64,000 bases of DNA from Pseudomonas turukhanskensis (GTDB lineage Bacteria; Pseudomonadota; Gammaproteobacteria; Pseudomonadales; Pseudomonadaceae), in assembly GCF_027922365.1 (NCBI RefSeq), contig NZ_BSFN01000015.1, forward strand, positions 1-64,000, read 5' to 3'. Below the pieces are notes generated by a model. It saw only the letters and a list, made by a program, of their open reading frames with translations. It ran no database searches and was not told the origin of the DNA. The position numbers and the translations under genes are program-made. Below, piece by piece: positions 8,632 to 18,579 of the stretch (its first letter is position 1; each line of letters starts with the position of its first letter).

Positions 8632-9819
8632 ATGAGCTTCGATCTCTCCGCCCGCCTGGCCGCCCGCCGCGCCGACAACCTCTATCGCCAACGCCCGCTG
8701 CTGGAAACCCCGCAAGGCCCCGAGGTGGTGGTTGACGGCAAACCGTTGCTGGCCTTTTGCAACAACGACTACCTGGGGCTGGCCAACCACCCCGAGGTAA
8801 TCGCTGCCTGGAAAGCCGGCGCCGAGCGCTGGGGCGTGGGCGGCGGTGCCTCGCACCTCGTTATCGGCCACAGCACGCCGCACCACGAACTGGAAGAAGC
8901 TCTGGCCGAGCTCACGGGCCGGCCTCGCGCCTTGCTGTTTTCTACCGGTTATATGGCCAACCTAGGGGCGGTGACGGCGCTGGTGGGGCAGGGCGATACG
9001 GTGTTGGAAGATCGCCTGAATCACGCGTCTTTACTGGATGCCGGGCAGCTCAGCGGCGCGCGGTTTTCCCGTTATCTGCATAACGATGCCGAGAGCCTTT
9101 GTCTGCGGATTGCCCGCTCTAGCAAAAAAGAGCCGGAAGGCAACACGCTGGTGGTCACCGACGGTGTATTCAGCATGGACGGCGATCTGGCCGACCTACC
9201 CACGCTGGCCGCCACCTGCAAGAACGCCGGCGCCTGGCTGATGGTCGACGACGCCCACGGCTTTGGCCCGCTGGGCGCCAACGGCGGCGGCATCGTCGAG
9301 CACTACGGCCTGAGCATGGAAGATGTGCCCGTGCTGGTCGGCACCCTCGGCAAAGCCTTTGGCACGGCGGGCGCGTTTGTCGCCGGTAGCCAAGAGCTGA
9401 TCGAAACCCTGGTGCAGTTCGCCCGTCCTTATATCTACACCACCAGTCAGCCGCCGGCGCTAGCCTGCGCCACGCTGCAGGCCTTGAAGCTGCTGCGCAC
9501 CGAACACTGGCGGCGTGAGCACTTGAATGCCCTGATCCAGCAATTTCGCCGTGGTGCCGAAGCGATCGGCCTGGAGTTGATGGATAGCTTTACCCCAATA
9601 CAGCCTATTTTGATCGGTGATGCCGGCCGCGCCGTGCGCTTGTCGCAGATGCTGCGCGAGCGCGGCTTGATGGTGACCGCTATTCGCCCGCCCACCGTCC
9701 CGGCCGGCAGCGCGCGTTTGCGGGTGACCTTGTCGGCCGCCCATAGCGAGGTGCAGGTGCAGCAGCTGCTTAACGCCTTGGCTGAATGCTGGCCGCTGAT
9801 GGAGGCGGCCGATGCGTAA
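8632..9819 (+). CDS. bioF: 8-amino-7-oxononanoate synthase
   Basis: PLP enzyme that joins pimeloyl-ACP with L-alanine to give 8-amino-7-oxononanoate. 395 residues. Visible are the glycine-rich GGGASHLVIGHS, the DDAHGFG segment that contacts the cofactor and the PLP lysine in GTLGKAFGT near residue 240. The start at 8632 was chosen because the longer frame reads through the REPIN. The 3' end overlaps bioH by 8 bp, indicating coupled translation. Confidence 0.96.
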   Translation: MSFDLSARLAARRADNLYRQRPLLETPQGPEVVVDGKPLLAFCNNDYLGLANHPEVIAAWKAGAERWGVGGGASHLVIGHSTPHHELEEALAELTGRPRALLFSTGYMANLGAVTALVGQGDTVLEDRLNHASLLDAGQLSGARFSRYLHNDAESLCLRIARSSKKEPEGNTLVVTDGVFSMDGDLADLPTLAATCKNAGAWLMVDDAHGFGPLGANGGGIVEHYGLSMEDVPVLVGTLGKAFGTAGAFVAGSQELIETLVQFARPYIYTTSQPPALACATLQALKLLRTEHWRREHLNALIQQFRRGAEAIGLELMDSFTPIQPILIGDAGRAVRLSQMLRERGLMVTAIRPPTVPAGSARLRVTLSAAHSEVQVQQLLNALAECWPLMEAADA

Positions 9820-10543
9820 TCGCCTTGTGCTGCTGCCCGGCTGGGGTTTGGGCAGTGCGCCACTGGAGCCTCTGGCCGCTGCATTGCGCGGCCTGGACGA
9901 GCGCTTGCAGGTGCAGATCGAGCCGTTGCCAACGCTGGATTCCAGTGACCCCGCCGATTGGCTGGATGAGCTGGATGCCACGCTGCCGGCCGATTGCTGG
10001 TTGGCCGGCTGGTCGCTGGGCGGCATGTTGGCGGCCGAACTGGCGGCCCGGCGTGGCGACCGCTGTTGCGGGCTGATCACCCTGGCCAGCAACAGCAATT
10101 TCGTCGCTAGTGATCGTTGGCCGGCAGCCATGCCGGAAAACGACTTCACGGCCTTTCTGCACGGCTGTGGGCAAAGCCCCGAGGCCACGCTGAAGCGTTT
10201 TACGCTGCTTTGCGCCCAGGGAGGCGAGGAGCCTCGCAGTCTGGCCCGTCAGCTTGCCGCCAGCGCACCCGGGCATCGCGCCGGCAATCTGCTGCAAGGC
10301 TTGCAGGTGCTGGCTGCGCTGGACACCCGCGGCGCCCTGCAAGCGTTCAGCGGCCCGCAACTGCACCTGTTTGCCGGCGCCGACGCGCTGGTGCCCGCCG
10401 AAGCCGCTGGCGCGCTGCTGGAGCTGCTCGGTGATGTGGAAGTGGGGCTGATCGAGCAGGCCTGCCACGCCTTTGTGCTGGAGCGTCCCCACGAAGTGGC
10501 AGCGGCGATTCAAGGCTTTTTGCACGAGTCTGGCGATGACTGA
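9812..10543 (+). CDS. bioH: Pimeloyl-ACP methyl ester esterase
   Basis: Alpha/beta hydrolase that removes the methyl ester from pimeloyl-ACP, ending the disguised fatty-acid phase of biotin synthesis. 243 residues. The nucleophile is Ser68 in GWSLGG, the acid is in AGADALVP near 190 and the histidine is in ACHAFVLE near 220. It overlaps bioF by 8 bp and bioC by 8 bp, so bioF-bioH-bioC are translated as a block. Confidence 0.95.
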   Translation: MRNRLVLLPGWGLGSAPLEPLAAALRGLDERLQVQIEPLPTLDSSDPADWLDELDATLPADCWLAGWSLGGMLAAELAARRGDRCCGLITLASNSNFVASDRWPAAMPENDFTAFLHGCGQSPEATLKRFTLLCAQGGEEPRSLARQLAASAPGHRAGNLLQGLQVLAALDTRGALQAFSGPQLHLFAGADALVPAEAAGALLELLGDVEVGLIEQACHAFVLERPHEVAAAIQGFLHESGDD

Positions 10544-11336
10544 TTTCAGCCAGGGCACGCTGCCCGACAAGCGCCAGGTTGCCGCGTCCTTTTCCCGCGC
10601 CGCCGCCAGCTACGACAGCGTCGCTGAGCTGCAGCGCGACGTTGGCCACCACCTGTTGCAGCAGTTGCCCACGGACTTTACCCCCGCCGACTGGCTGGAT
10701 ATCGGCTGCGGCACCGGCTATTTCACCCGCGCGCTGGGCGAGCATTACGGCACTGCGCCGGGCATGGCCCTGGACATCGCCGAAGGCATGCTGCAACACG
10801 CCCGCCCGTTGGGCGGCGCCACGCACTTTATTGCCGGCGACGCCGAGCGCTTGCCGTTGCGCGATGCCAGCCGCGACCTACTGTTTTCCAGCCTGGCGGT
10901 ACAGTGGTGCGGCGATTTCACGGCGGTGCTCAGCGAAGCCAGACGCGTATTGCGCCCCGGCGGCGTGCTGGCCTTCAGTAGCTTGTGCGTCGGCACGTTG
11001 CAGGAGCTGCGTGATAGCTGGCAGGCGGTGGACGGCCATGTGCATGTCAATCGCTTCCGCCAATTCAACGACTATCAACAGCTGTGTGCCGATAGCGGCC
11101 TGCGGGTGCAGAGCCTGCAGGTGCGGCCCCATGTGCTGCATTACCCGGACGTGCGCAGCCTGACCCATGAACTGAAAGCGCTCGGGGCCCATAACCTCAA
11201 CCCGGGTCGCCCTGGTGGGCTGACCGGGCGGGCGCGAATTCTGGCGTTGATCGAGGCCTATGAGCGGTTCCGCCAGCCCCAGGGGCTGCCGGCGACGTAC
11301 CAGGTGCTCTACGCCGTGCTGGAAAAAGAAGGTTGA
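10536..11336 (+). CDS. bioC: Malonyl-ACP O-methyltransferase
   Basis: SAM-dependent methyltransferase that masks malonyl-ACP as a methyl ester so that fatty-acid synthase can build the pimeloyl chain. 266 residues. SAM motif I is WLDIGCGTGYFTR at about 49-61, and the C-terminal ALGAHNLNPGRPGGLTG is typical of BioC. The start ATG at 10536 overlaps the end of bioH. The bioD start follows one base after the bioC stop. Confidence 0.95.
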   Translation: MTDFSQGTLPDKRQVAASFSRAAASYDSVAELQRDVGHHLLQQLPTDFTPADWLDIGCGTGYFTRALGEHYGTAPGMALDIAEGMLQHARPLGGATHFIAGDAERLPLRDASRDLLFSSLAVQWCGDFTAVLSEARRVLRPGGVLAFSSLCVGTLQELRDSWQAVDGHVHVNRFRQFNDYQQLCADSGLRVQSLQVRPHVLHYPDVRSLTHELKALGAHNLNPGRPGGLTGRARILALIEAYERFRQPQGLPATYQVLYAVLEKEG

Positions 11337-11337
11337 T

Positions 11338-12021
11338 ATGACTGCTGCATTTTTTATCGCCGGTACCGACACCGAAGTTGGCAAAACCACCATCGCCGCT
11401 GGCCTGCTATGCGCCGCCCGCCGCCAGGGCCTGAGCACGGCAGCCTGCAAACCGGTGGCCTCGGGCAGCGAGGCCACGCCCGCAGGCCTGCGCAACAGCG
11501 ATGCGCTGGCGCTGCTGGGGCAGTGTTCGTTGCCGCTGACGTACGATGAAGTCAATCCGCTGGCGTTTGCCCCGGCCATTGCGCCCCATCTGGCGGCGCG
11601 TGAGGCGGGCGTCGAATTGACGGCGGCGGCATTGTTGGCGCCAGTGCGTCATGTGCTGGAGCACGGCGCCGATTTCACCGTGGTGGAAGGGGCGGGCGGC
11701 TGGCGGGTGCCGCTGGGCGACGGCGGCTATCTGTCGGATTTGCCGGTGGCATTGGGGTTGCCGGTCATTCTGGTGGTCGGTGTGCGCCTGGGGTGTATCA
11801 ACCATGCCGTGCTGAGCGCCGAAGCCATTGCCCGCGACGGCCTGCAACTGGTCGGCTGGGTGGCCAATATCGTCGATCCGGGCACGTCGCGGCTTGAGGA
11901 AAATCTCGCCACCTTGACCGAGCTGTTAGCGGCGCCGTGCTTGGGCCGCGTGCCTCGCCTCGCTGATGCATCGCCGGAAGAAGTCGCCGAGCATCTGCAG
12001 TTATCACACTTGCCGCTATAA
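11338..12021 (+). CDS. bioD: Dethiobiotin synthetase
   Basis: ATP-dependent carboxylase that closes the ureido ring of dethiobiotin from 7,8-diaminononanoate. 227 residues. The P-loop is GTDTEVGKTT (9-18), and VVEGAGGWRVPL carries the second nucleotide-site signature. Last gene of the operon. bioA, which would supply the diamine, is not in this window, as is usual in Pseudomonas. Confidence 0.96.
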   Translation: MTAAFFIAGTDTEVGKTTIAAGLLCAARRQGLSTAACKPVASGSEATPAGLRNSDALALLGQCSLPLTYDEVNPLAFAPAIAPHLAAREAGVELTAAALLAPVRHVLEHGADFTVVEGAGGWRVPLGDGGYLSDLPVALGLPVILVVGVRLGCINHAVLSAEAIARDGLQLVGWVANIVDPGTSRLEENLATLTELLAAPCLGRVPRLADASPEEVAEHLQLSHLPL

Positions 12022-12113
12022 ACAGTGGCAAACCGATAGCCTTTTGTTTGTACGTTTTTTGAGCGCGATCTGCTTAAATTGGCGTCAGAAATTTCTCTTT
12101 AGTGAGGTTGGCG

Positions 12114-12353
12114 ATGGAAATCTCGGGTAGTGCTTTCAGCTCCGGGTTAAGCACCGTGCAATCTGGCCAGCGCCGGATTGATCAGGCTGCATCCGATATC
12201 GCAAGCAGTTCGGTTAACCGCAATTCCGATGCGGCCGACACCGCTGACAATCTGGTGCAGCTGAACGTTGGCAAGGTCGAGGCGCAAGCCGGAGCCAAAG
12301 TCATTGAAACCAGCGATGAAGTGCTGGGTACCCTGATCGATATCCGCGCCTGA
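12114..12353 (+). CDS. Small conserved hypothetical, flagellar-rod-like sequence
   Basis: 79 residues opening MEISGSAFSSGLSTVQSGQRRIDQAASDIA. This resembles the polar helical start of flagellar rod/hook proteins (FlgC-like), but it has no other domain. The start ATG at 12114 has GTGAGG upstream. It lies between bioD and the HEAAH protein. The resemblance may reflect shared coiled-coil composition only; I do not assign a function. Confidence 0.65.
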   Translation: MEISGSAFSSGLSTVQSGQRRIDQAASDIASSSVNRNSDAADTADNLVQLNVGKVEAQAGAKVIETSDEVLGTLIDIRA

Positions 12354-12413
12354 ATTTTGACGCGGTTGCCTGCTTGACGGGCGAGTTCTACCACGGGCGC
12401 GTACGAGGTGCCC

Positions 12414-13163
12414 ATGCAAATCGGCAGTGCTGCGACGTACCCCCTCGCTACGCAGGCTTCGCTTCTTGCGAATGCGCGCTCGCCTGCAGCTACCGATGCC
12501 ATCCAACCGATTACGGCTACTCAAGCATCGCCTGATGCCACGGTGACGTTGTCTGCCGATGGCACACGCCTGGCAGCCGAAGAAAAAGACCGTAGCGGCG
12601 CCGATACTGCCCAAAACTCGACGGATAAGGCTGGCGAAACGGACGAAACCGATCCCCGGCAAGCGCAGCTGGACCGTCAGAAAATCTCCGAGCTAGCCAG
12701 CCGCGATGCCGACGTGCGTTCCCACGAAGCGGCGCACGCGTCGGTGGGCGGTGCCTACGCTGGTTCGCCTAGCTACACCATGCAGCGCGGGCCGGACGGC
12801 AAGTCGTACGCCATCGGCGGCGAAGTGGGCATTGATGTCAGCGCGGTGGCCAATGATCCGGCCGCCACCATCAGCAAGATGGAAGTGGTGATGCGTGCGG
12901 CGCTGGCACCAGCCGACCCGTCCGCGCAAGACCTGCGTGTAGCGGCTCAGGCGCAAGGCCTGGCAGCGGCCGCTCGGGCTGAGTTGGCACAGGAGCGCCG
13001 TACGGAAAATCTGGACAAGGCCCGCGCCCGGCGCGAGGAGGAGAACGCTCAGGAACCTGCCACCGACGCTGCCCAAAACGCTGATACATCCGCTTCAGTT
13101 CAGCTGTACCAGAGCATCGCCTCGCCGGTGGATAGCACGCCACAGATAGAAGCCTTTGCCTAA
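12414..13163 (+). CDS. Putative metalloprotease-like protein (SprA-related family)
   Basis: 249 residues. A low-complexity, Ala/Thr-rich first 95 residues lead into a conserved core with SHEAAHASVGG, a short HExxH-type zinc motif near residue 105. GPDGKSYAIGGEVGIDVSAV follows, then a charged tail. This matches the family annotated as SprA-related or putative metalloprotease in proteobacteria, whose activity is to my knowledge not established. The start is the ATG at 12414 with GAGG upstream. It corresponds in position to the hypothetical gene after bioD in P. aeruginosa. Confidence 0.75.
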   Translation: MQIGSAATYPLATQASLLANARSPAATDAIQPITATQASPDATVTLSADGTRLAAEEKDRSGADTAQNSTDKAGETDETDPRQAQLDRQKISELASRDADVRSHEAAHASVGGAYAGSPSYTMQRGPDGKSYAIGGEVGIDVSAVANDPAATISKMEVVMRAALAPADPSAQDLRVAAQAQGLAAAARAELAQERRTENLDKARARREEENAQEPATDAAQNADTSASVQLYQSIASPVDSTPQIEAFA

Positions 13164-13316
13164 AGGCCTGTAGGACTGATGCTTGACAAGGTTTCGGCGT
13201 AAACGTATGTTTCAAACGCCTGTTTGATTGCTGGGCTGAATCCTGGCCGCCGGGCAATCGAGAAAGATCTCGCACAAGACCGCCAAGCCGGTCTCCACAT
13301 CGTAGAGGTTACCGCT

Positions 13317-15122
13317 ATGCCTGATTACAAGGCCCCCTTGCGTGATATTCGTTTCGTACGTGACGAATTGCTCGGCTACGAAGCGCACTACCAAAGCCTG
13401 CCGGCTTGCGCAGACGCTACTCCAGACATGGTTGATGCCATTCTTGAAGAGGGCGCCAAGTTCTGTGAGCAAGTGCTGTCGCCGCTGAACCGTGTTGGCG
13501 ACCTGGAAGGCTGCACCTGGAGCGAGTCCGGCGTTAAAACCCCGACTGGTTTCAAAGAAGCCTACAAGCAATACGTTGAAGGCGGCTGGCCAAGCCTGTC
13601 GCACGACGTTGAGCACGGCGGTCAAGGCCTGCCGGAATCGCTCGGCCTGGTGCTCAGCGAAATGGTTGGCAGCTCGAACTGGTCGTGGGGCATGTACCCA
13701 GGCCTGTCGCACGGTGCGATGAACACCATCTCCGAGCACGGCACCCCGGAACAACAGCACACCTACCTGACCAAGCTGGTATCGGGTGAGTGGACCGGCA
13801 CCATGTGCCTGACCGAGCCGCACTGCGGTACGGATCTGGGCATGCTGCGTACCAAGGCTGAACCGCAAGCGGACGGCTCGTACAAAGTATCCGGCACCAA
13901 GATCTTCATTTCCGCTGGCGAACACGACATGGCCGATAACATCGTCCACATCGTTCTGGCTCGCCTGCCGGACGCCCCTCAGGGCACCAAAGGTATTTCC
14001 CTGTTCATCGTGCCCAAGTTCAACGTGAACGAAGACGGCAGCGTTGGCACCCGTAACGCCGTATCCTGTGGCTCGCTCGAGCACAAGATGGGTATCCACG
14101 GTAACGCCACCTGCGTGATGAACTTCGATGGCGCCACCGGCTACCTGATCGGCCCAGCGAACAAAGGCCTGAACTGCATGTTCACCTTTATGAACACCGC
14201 TCGCCTGGGTACTGCACTGCAAGGTCTGGCCCACGCCGAAGTCGGTTTCCAGGGCGGCCTGAAGTACGCTCGTGAACGTCTGCAGATGCGCTCGCTGACT
14301 GGCCCGAAAGCGCCGGACAAAGCCGCTGACCCGATCATCGTGCACCCTGACGTACGCCGCATGCTGCTGACCATGAAGGCGTTCGCCGAAGGCAACCGCG
14401 CAATGGTCTACTTCACCGCGCAGCAAGTGGATATCGTCAAGTACAGCCAAGACGAAGAAGCCAAGAAGAAAGCCGACGCTCTGCTGGCCTTCCTCACGCC
14501 AATCGCCAAGGCCTTCATGACCGAAGTTGGCTTTGAAGCCGCCAACCACGGCGTGCAGATCTACGGTGGCCACGGCTTTATCGCCGAGTGGGGCATGGAG
14601 CAGAACGTTCGCGACAGCCGCATTTCCATGCTGTACGAAGGCACCACCGGTATTCAGGCCCTCGACCTCTTGGGTCGTAAAGTCCTGCAAACCCAAGGCG
14701 AAGCGCTGAAAGGCTTCACCAAGATCGTGCACAAGTTCATCCAGGCCAACGAAGGTAACGAGGCTGTTGCCGAGTTCACAGGTCCTTTGGCCAAGCTGAA
14801 CAAAGAGTGGGGCGAGCTGACCATGAAAATTGGTATGGCCGCGATGAAAGACCGCGAAGAAGTAGGCGCTGCTTCGGTCGACTACCTGATGTACTCCGGC
14901 TACACCTGCCTGGCGTACTTCTGGGCCGACATGGCTCGCGTGGCTGCTGAGAAACTGGCTGCCGGCACCAACGAAGAAGCCTTCTACAAAGCCAAGCTGC
15001 AAACCGCGCGCTTCTACTTCCAGCGTATTCTGCCGCGCACCCGCGCGCACGTAGACGCCATGTTGTCGGGCGCCAACAACCTGATGGACCTGGCCGAAGA
15101 AGATTTCGCCCTGGGCTACTAA
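13317..15122 (+). CDS. Acyl-CoA dehydrogenase (FadE-type), paralogue 1
   Basis: 601-residue FAD-dependent acyl-CoA dehydrogenase that oxidises acyl-CoA to trans-2-enoyl-CoA in beta-oxidation. It has the long architecture: an N-terminal extension (MPDYKAPLRDIRFVRDEL), the central CLTEPHCGTDLG and ISAGEHDMADNIVH flavin-binding strands, GHGFIAEWGMEQ, the catalytic glutamate region LYEGTTGIQALDLLGRK near 440 and an extra C-terminal helical domain. GAGG precedes the ATG at 13317. First of three close paralogues, matching PA0506-PA0508. Confidence 0.93.
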   Translation: MPDYKAPLRDIRFVRDELLGYEAHYQSLPACADATPDMVDAILEEGAKFCEQVLSPLNRVGDLEGCTWSESGVKTPTGFKEAYKQYVEGGWPSLSHDVEHGGQGLPESLGLVLSEMVGSSNWSWGMYPGLSHGAMNTISEHGTPEQQHTYLTKLVSGEWTGTMCLTEPHCGTDLGMLRTKAEPQADGSYKVSGTKIFISAGEHDMADNIVHIVLARLPDAPQGTKGISLFIVPKFNVNEDGSVGTRNAVSCGSLEHKMGIHGNATCVMNFDGATGYLIGPANKGLNCMFTFMNTARLGTALQGLAHAEVGFQGGLKYARERLQMRSLTGPKAPDKAADPIIVHPDVRRMLLTMKAFAEGNRAMVYFTAQQVDIVKYSQDEEAKKKADALLAFLTPIAKAFMTEVGFEAANHGVQIYGGHGFIAEWGMEQNVRDSRISMLYEGTTGIQALDLLGRKVLQTQGEALKGFTKIVHKFIQANEGNEAVAEFTGPLAKLNKEWGELTMKIGMAAMKDREEVGAASVDYLMYSGYTCLAYFWADMARVAAEKLAAGTNEEAFYKAKLQTARFYFQRILPRTRAHVDAMLSGANNLMDLAEEDFALGY

Positions 15123-15145
15123 GTTGTAACGGTTCCACCGCTCGA

Positions 15146-15183
15146 AAAAGCCGCTCGCCCTTACAGGCGGGCGGTTTTTTTTT
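15146..15183 (+). terminator. Terminator after acyl-CoA dehydrogenase 1
   Basis: The stem CCGCTCGCC/GGCGGGCGG is followed by a nine-T run, a strong intrinsic terminator 23 bp after the stop codon. Confidence 0.9.
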
Positions 15184-15185
15184 GC

Positions 15186-15246
15186 GTAGGGCGAAGATCC
15201 GCCGTTGCGATCGTGGCGACGGATACCTCTGGTATTCGCCCTACGG
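15186..15246. repeat. Long-loop inverted repeat before the diguanylate cyclase
   Basis: CGTAGGGCGAA and TTCGCCCTACG face each other about 40 bp apart just upstream of the diguanylate cyclase gene. It resembles the dispersed palindrome at 78-137 in style. Confidence 0.6.
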
Positions 15247-15300
15247 TTGTGACGGAAATTGCGACACGAACGGGTGCCGAACGCGCGAGAAATAGGCAAA

Positions 15301-16650
15301 ATGCCACCCGTTCGCCGCCTTCTTCTGGCGGCCCGTGGAACACATTCCGTGCATCGCCTGAAAGCCCTTCGTTTCAGCCATTTTCTGCCGTCGTTGCTGT
15401 TGCTGGTGGCAGGGATAGCGGCTGCCAGTCTGCAACTGCTCAACGAGTTCTTTACCTCGCTGTTCAATGTGCTGCCGACCTTGCTGCTGATTCTCGGCGG
15501 CGCCTTCTGCCTCATCTACTCTCGCCAGCGCGAGCTGTTTCTGCTGGTGGTGGTGTATTGCGCCTACTTTGTGCTCGATACACAGGCCGATTTCTTCCGT
15601 GCCACCGGCAAGGCGCGACCCGATACGGCGTTGGTGTTTCACCTGTGCAGCCTGCTGTTGCCGCTGTTTTACGGCATTTACGCCGCGTGGCAGGAACGCA
15701 CCCATCTGGTTCGTGATCTGGTCGCGCGCTCGGCCGTGCTGTTGGCCGTTGGCGCCGTGGCCGTGGGCCTGGCGCAGCGCTACCCGGACGGCATGCTCGA
15801 ATGGCTGGCGCAAATTCGTTGGCCCTCGCTGCACGGTGAGTGGATGAGCATGGTGCAACTGGCGTACCCGGTGTTCCTGCTGGCCTTTATCGGGCTGATC
15901 GCTCAATACATCTACAAACCACGCCCCCTGCACGCGGCGCAGTTGGTCGGCCTCGTCGGGCTGTGCTTGATGCTGCCCAAGACCTTTCTGCTGCCCCACG
16001 GCCTGAACGTGATGAGCAGCCAGGTAATGCTGATTCTGGCTGTGGCGGTGGCGCACGAGGCGTATCAGATGGCCTTTCGTGATGAGCTCACTGGCCTGCC
16101 GGGCCGCCGTGCGCTTAACGAACGCCTGCCGCGCCTGGGCCGCAACTATGTCATCGCCATGGCCGACGTCGACCACTTCAAGAAATTCAACGACACCCAC
16201 GGCCACGACGTAGGCGACCAAGTGCTGCGGGTGGTCGCCAGCCAGCTGCGCAAGATTGGCGGCGGCGGCAAGGCCTACCGCTATGGCGGCGAGGAATTCA
16301 CCCTGGTGTTCTCCGGCAAAACGTTGGACGAGTGCCGGCCGCATCTGGAAACCGTACGCCAGGCAGTAGAAAGCTACGTGATTCAGCTGCGCGACAAGGG
16401 CAACCGCCCGCAAAACGATGCCAAGGGCAAACAACGCCGGGGTGCGGCGGCAGCCACCAGCGTGACGGTCACCGTCAGCATCGGCGTGGCCGAAAAAGAA
16501 AGCGACCAGCGCACGCCGGAAGAGGTGATCAAGGCCGCCGACCGTGCGCTTTACGCCGCCAAAGCGGCCGGGCGTAACTGCGTCATTCAGCATGGTCAGA
16601 ACCGTCGCGGTGCGGTGCGGGTGGCCGCCGCGAAAACCCCGGCCGCCTAG
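15301..16650 (+). CDS. Membrane-bound diguanylate cyclase (GGDEF)
   Basis: 449 residues. About six to seven hydrophobic segments in residues 20-250 anchor it in the inner membrane. A C-terminal GGDEF domain (about 255-440) would make cyclic di-GMP from two GTP. The active-site motif is GGEEF (near 330), with DVDHFKKFNDTHGHDVGD before it, so catalysis looks intact. An insertion of basic, alanine-rich sequence (about 370-390) splits the late part of the domain. No RxxD inhibitory site is evident. It is wedged between two acyl-CoA dehydrogenase paralogues. Confidence 0.9.
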   Translation: MPPVRRLLLAARGTHSVHRLKALRFSHFLPSLLLLVAGIAAASLQLLNEFFTSLFNVLPTLLLILGGAFCLIYSRQRELFLLVVVYCAYFVLDTQADFFRATGKARPDTALVFHLCSLLLPLFYGIYAAWQERTHLVRDLVARSAVLLAVGAVAVGLAQRYPDGMLEWLAQIRWPSLHGEWMSMVQLAYPVFLLAFIGLIAQYIYKPRPLHAAQLVGLVGLCLMLPKTFLLPHGLNVMSSQVMLILAVAVAHEAYQMAFRDELTGLPGRRALNERLPRLGRNYVIAMADVDHFKKFNDTHGHDVGDQVLRVVASQLRKIGGGGKAYRYGGEEFTLVFSGKTLDECRPHLETVRQAVESYVIQLRDKGNRPQNDAKGKQRRGAAAATSVTVTVSIGVAEKESDQRTPEEVIKAADRALYAAKAAGRNCVIQHGQNRRGAVRVAAAKTPAA

Positions 16651-16770
16651 CGCCCGGTACGCTTATAGGCGCGCATTCAGCGCGCGCAACGTGATTGTTC
16701 AGGGTTCGGGGCGGCAGTAGTTTGTCTGCCACGAAGACGCTTACCGCGTCCCTGCCAAGGAGAATCCCCC

Positions 16771-18564
16771 ATGCCCGAATACAAGGCCCCCCTGCGCGAC
16801 ATGCGCTTTCTGGTCGACGAAGTGTTCGACTTCCACGCTGGCTATGCGGCCATGGGCGCGGTAGACGCCTCGCCGGACATGGTCAATGCCATCCTCGAAG
16901 AAGGCTCGAAGTTCTGCGAGCAAGTGATTGCGCCGCTGAACCGCTCCGGCGACGAAGAGGAGTGCCAATTCGATAACGGCGTCGTCACCACGCCCAAGGG
17001 CTTTAAAGAAGCCTTCCAGCAATTCGCTGATGGCGGCTGGATGAGCCTCTCGGTAGACCCGACCTACGGCGGCCAAGGCCTGCCGCATTCGCTGGGCCTG
17101 CTATTCAGCGAAATGATCGGCTCCAGCAACTACGCCTGGGGCATGTACCCGGGCCTGACCCAGGGCGCCATGGCGGCCATCTACGCCCACGGCACCGAAG
17201 AACAAAAGCAGGCCTACCTGACGCGCATGACCGCCGCCAGCTGGACCGGCACCATGTGCCTGACCGAAGCCCACTGCGGCACCGACCTGGGCCTGATCAA
17301 AACCCGCGCCGTGCCCCAGGCCGATGGCAGCTACGCCCTCACCGGCAGCAAGATTTTCATCTCCTCCGGTGAGCACGATATGAGCAACAACATCGTCCAC
17401 CTGGTACTGGCCAAGCTGCCGGACGCGCCGGCGGGCACCAAAGGCATCTCGCTGTTTATCGTGCCCAAGTTCCTGCCGGGCGCCGATGGTGAAGCGGGCG
17501 AGCGCAACGCCGTCTCGTGCGGCTCCATCGAACACAAGATGGGCATCAAAGGCTCGGCCACCTGCGTGATCAACTTCGATAACGCCAAGGGCTTTTTGAT
17601 TGGTGAGCTGAACAAAGGCCTGAACTGCATGTTCACCATGATGAACCATGCGCGCCTGGGTACCGGGATGCAGGGGCTTTGCCTGGGGGAGACCAGCTAC
17701 CAGGGCGCCCTGAAGTACGCCACCGAACGCCTGCAAATGCGCTCGCTGACCGGCGCCAAAGCCCCGGACAAATCGGCTGACCCGATCATCGTCCACCCGG
17801 ACGTGCGCCGCATGCTGCTGACCATGAAAGCCTTCAACGAAGGCAACCGTGCGCTCTCGTACTTCTGCGCCCAGTTGCTCGACCAACTGCACGCCGACAC
17901 CGCCGAACAGCGCCAGGAAGCCGAAGACCTGCTGGCCTTCCTGACCCCGATCTGCAAAGCCTTTATGACCGAGACCGGCCTTGAGGTGACCAACCACGGT
18001 ATGCAGGTGTTTGGCGGCCACGGCTTTATTCGTGAGTGGGGCATGGAGCAACTGGTACGCGACTGCCGTATCGCCCTGCTGTACGAAGGCACCAACGGCA
18101 TCCAGGCCCTCGACTTGCTCGGCCGCAAAGTGCTCGGCAGCCAAGGCAAACTGCTGCGCGGCTTTACCAAGCTGGTGCACAAGTTCTGCGAAGCCAACGC
18201 CGCGCATCCACAGCTGCAAGCGCAGTTCGCGCAATTGGCGACCTTGAATAAAGAGTGGGGCGATTTGACCACCAAGGTCGGCATGGCCGCGATGAAGAAC
18301 CCGGACGAAGTGGGCGCTGCGGCGACCGACTACCTGATGTTCTCCGGCTACGTGGTGCTGGCCTACTTCTGGCTGCGCATGGCGGTAGTGGCGCAAGAGA
18401 AAATCGAAGCGGGCAGCGGTGATGCCGCGTTCTACCAAGCCAAGTTGGCCACTGCCGACTTCTACTTCAAACGCCTGCTGCCGCGCACCATGGTGCACCG
18501 TGCGGGCGTGGAAGCCGGGAGTGAAAGCCTGATGCAACTGAGCGCCGAGCAGTTCGCCGGCTAA
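16771..18564 (+). CDS. Acyl-CoA dehydrogenase (FadE-type), paralogue 2
   Basis: 597 residues, with the same full-length architecture and motifs as the first paralogue (CLTEAHCGTDLG, SSGEHDMSNNIVH, GHGFIREWGMEQ, LYEGTNGIQALDLLGRK). AAGGAG stands a few bases before the ATG at 16771. The sequence is very close to paralogue 1 over the N-terminal 500 residues, which argues for local gene duplication. Substrate chain length cannot be read from sequence. Confidence 0.93.
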   Translation: MPEYKAPLRDMRFLVDEVFDFHAGYAAMGAVDASPDMVNAILEEGSKFCEQVIAPLNRSGDEEECQFDNGVVTTPKGFKEAFQQFADGGWMSLSVDPTYGGQGLPHSLGLLFSEMIGSSNYAWGMYPGLTQGAMAAIYAHGTEEQKQAYLTRMTAASWTGTMCLTEAHCGTDLGLIKTRAVPQADGSYALTGSKIFISSGEHDMSNNIVHLVLAKLPDAPAGTKGISLFIVPKFLPGADGEAGERNAVSCGSIEHKMGIKGSATCVINFDNAKGFLIGELNKGLNCMFTMMNHARLGTGMQGLCLGETSYQGALKYATERLQMRSLTGAKAPDKSADPIIVHPDVRRMLLTMKAFNEGNRALSYFCAQLLDQLHADTAEQRQEAEDLLAFLTPICKAFMTETGLEVTNHGMQVFGGHGFIREWGMEQLVRDCRIALLYEGTNGIQALDLLGRKVLGSQGKLLRGFTKLVHKFCEANAAHPQLQAQFAQLATLNKEWGDLTTKVGMAAMKNPDEVGAAATDYLMFSGYVVLAYFWLRMAVVAQEKIEAGSGDAAFYQAKLATADFYFKRLLPRTMVHRAGVEAGSESLMQLSAEQFAG

Positions 18565-18579
18565 GCGCCTAGGCTGAAC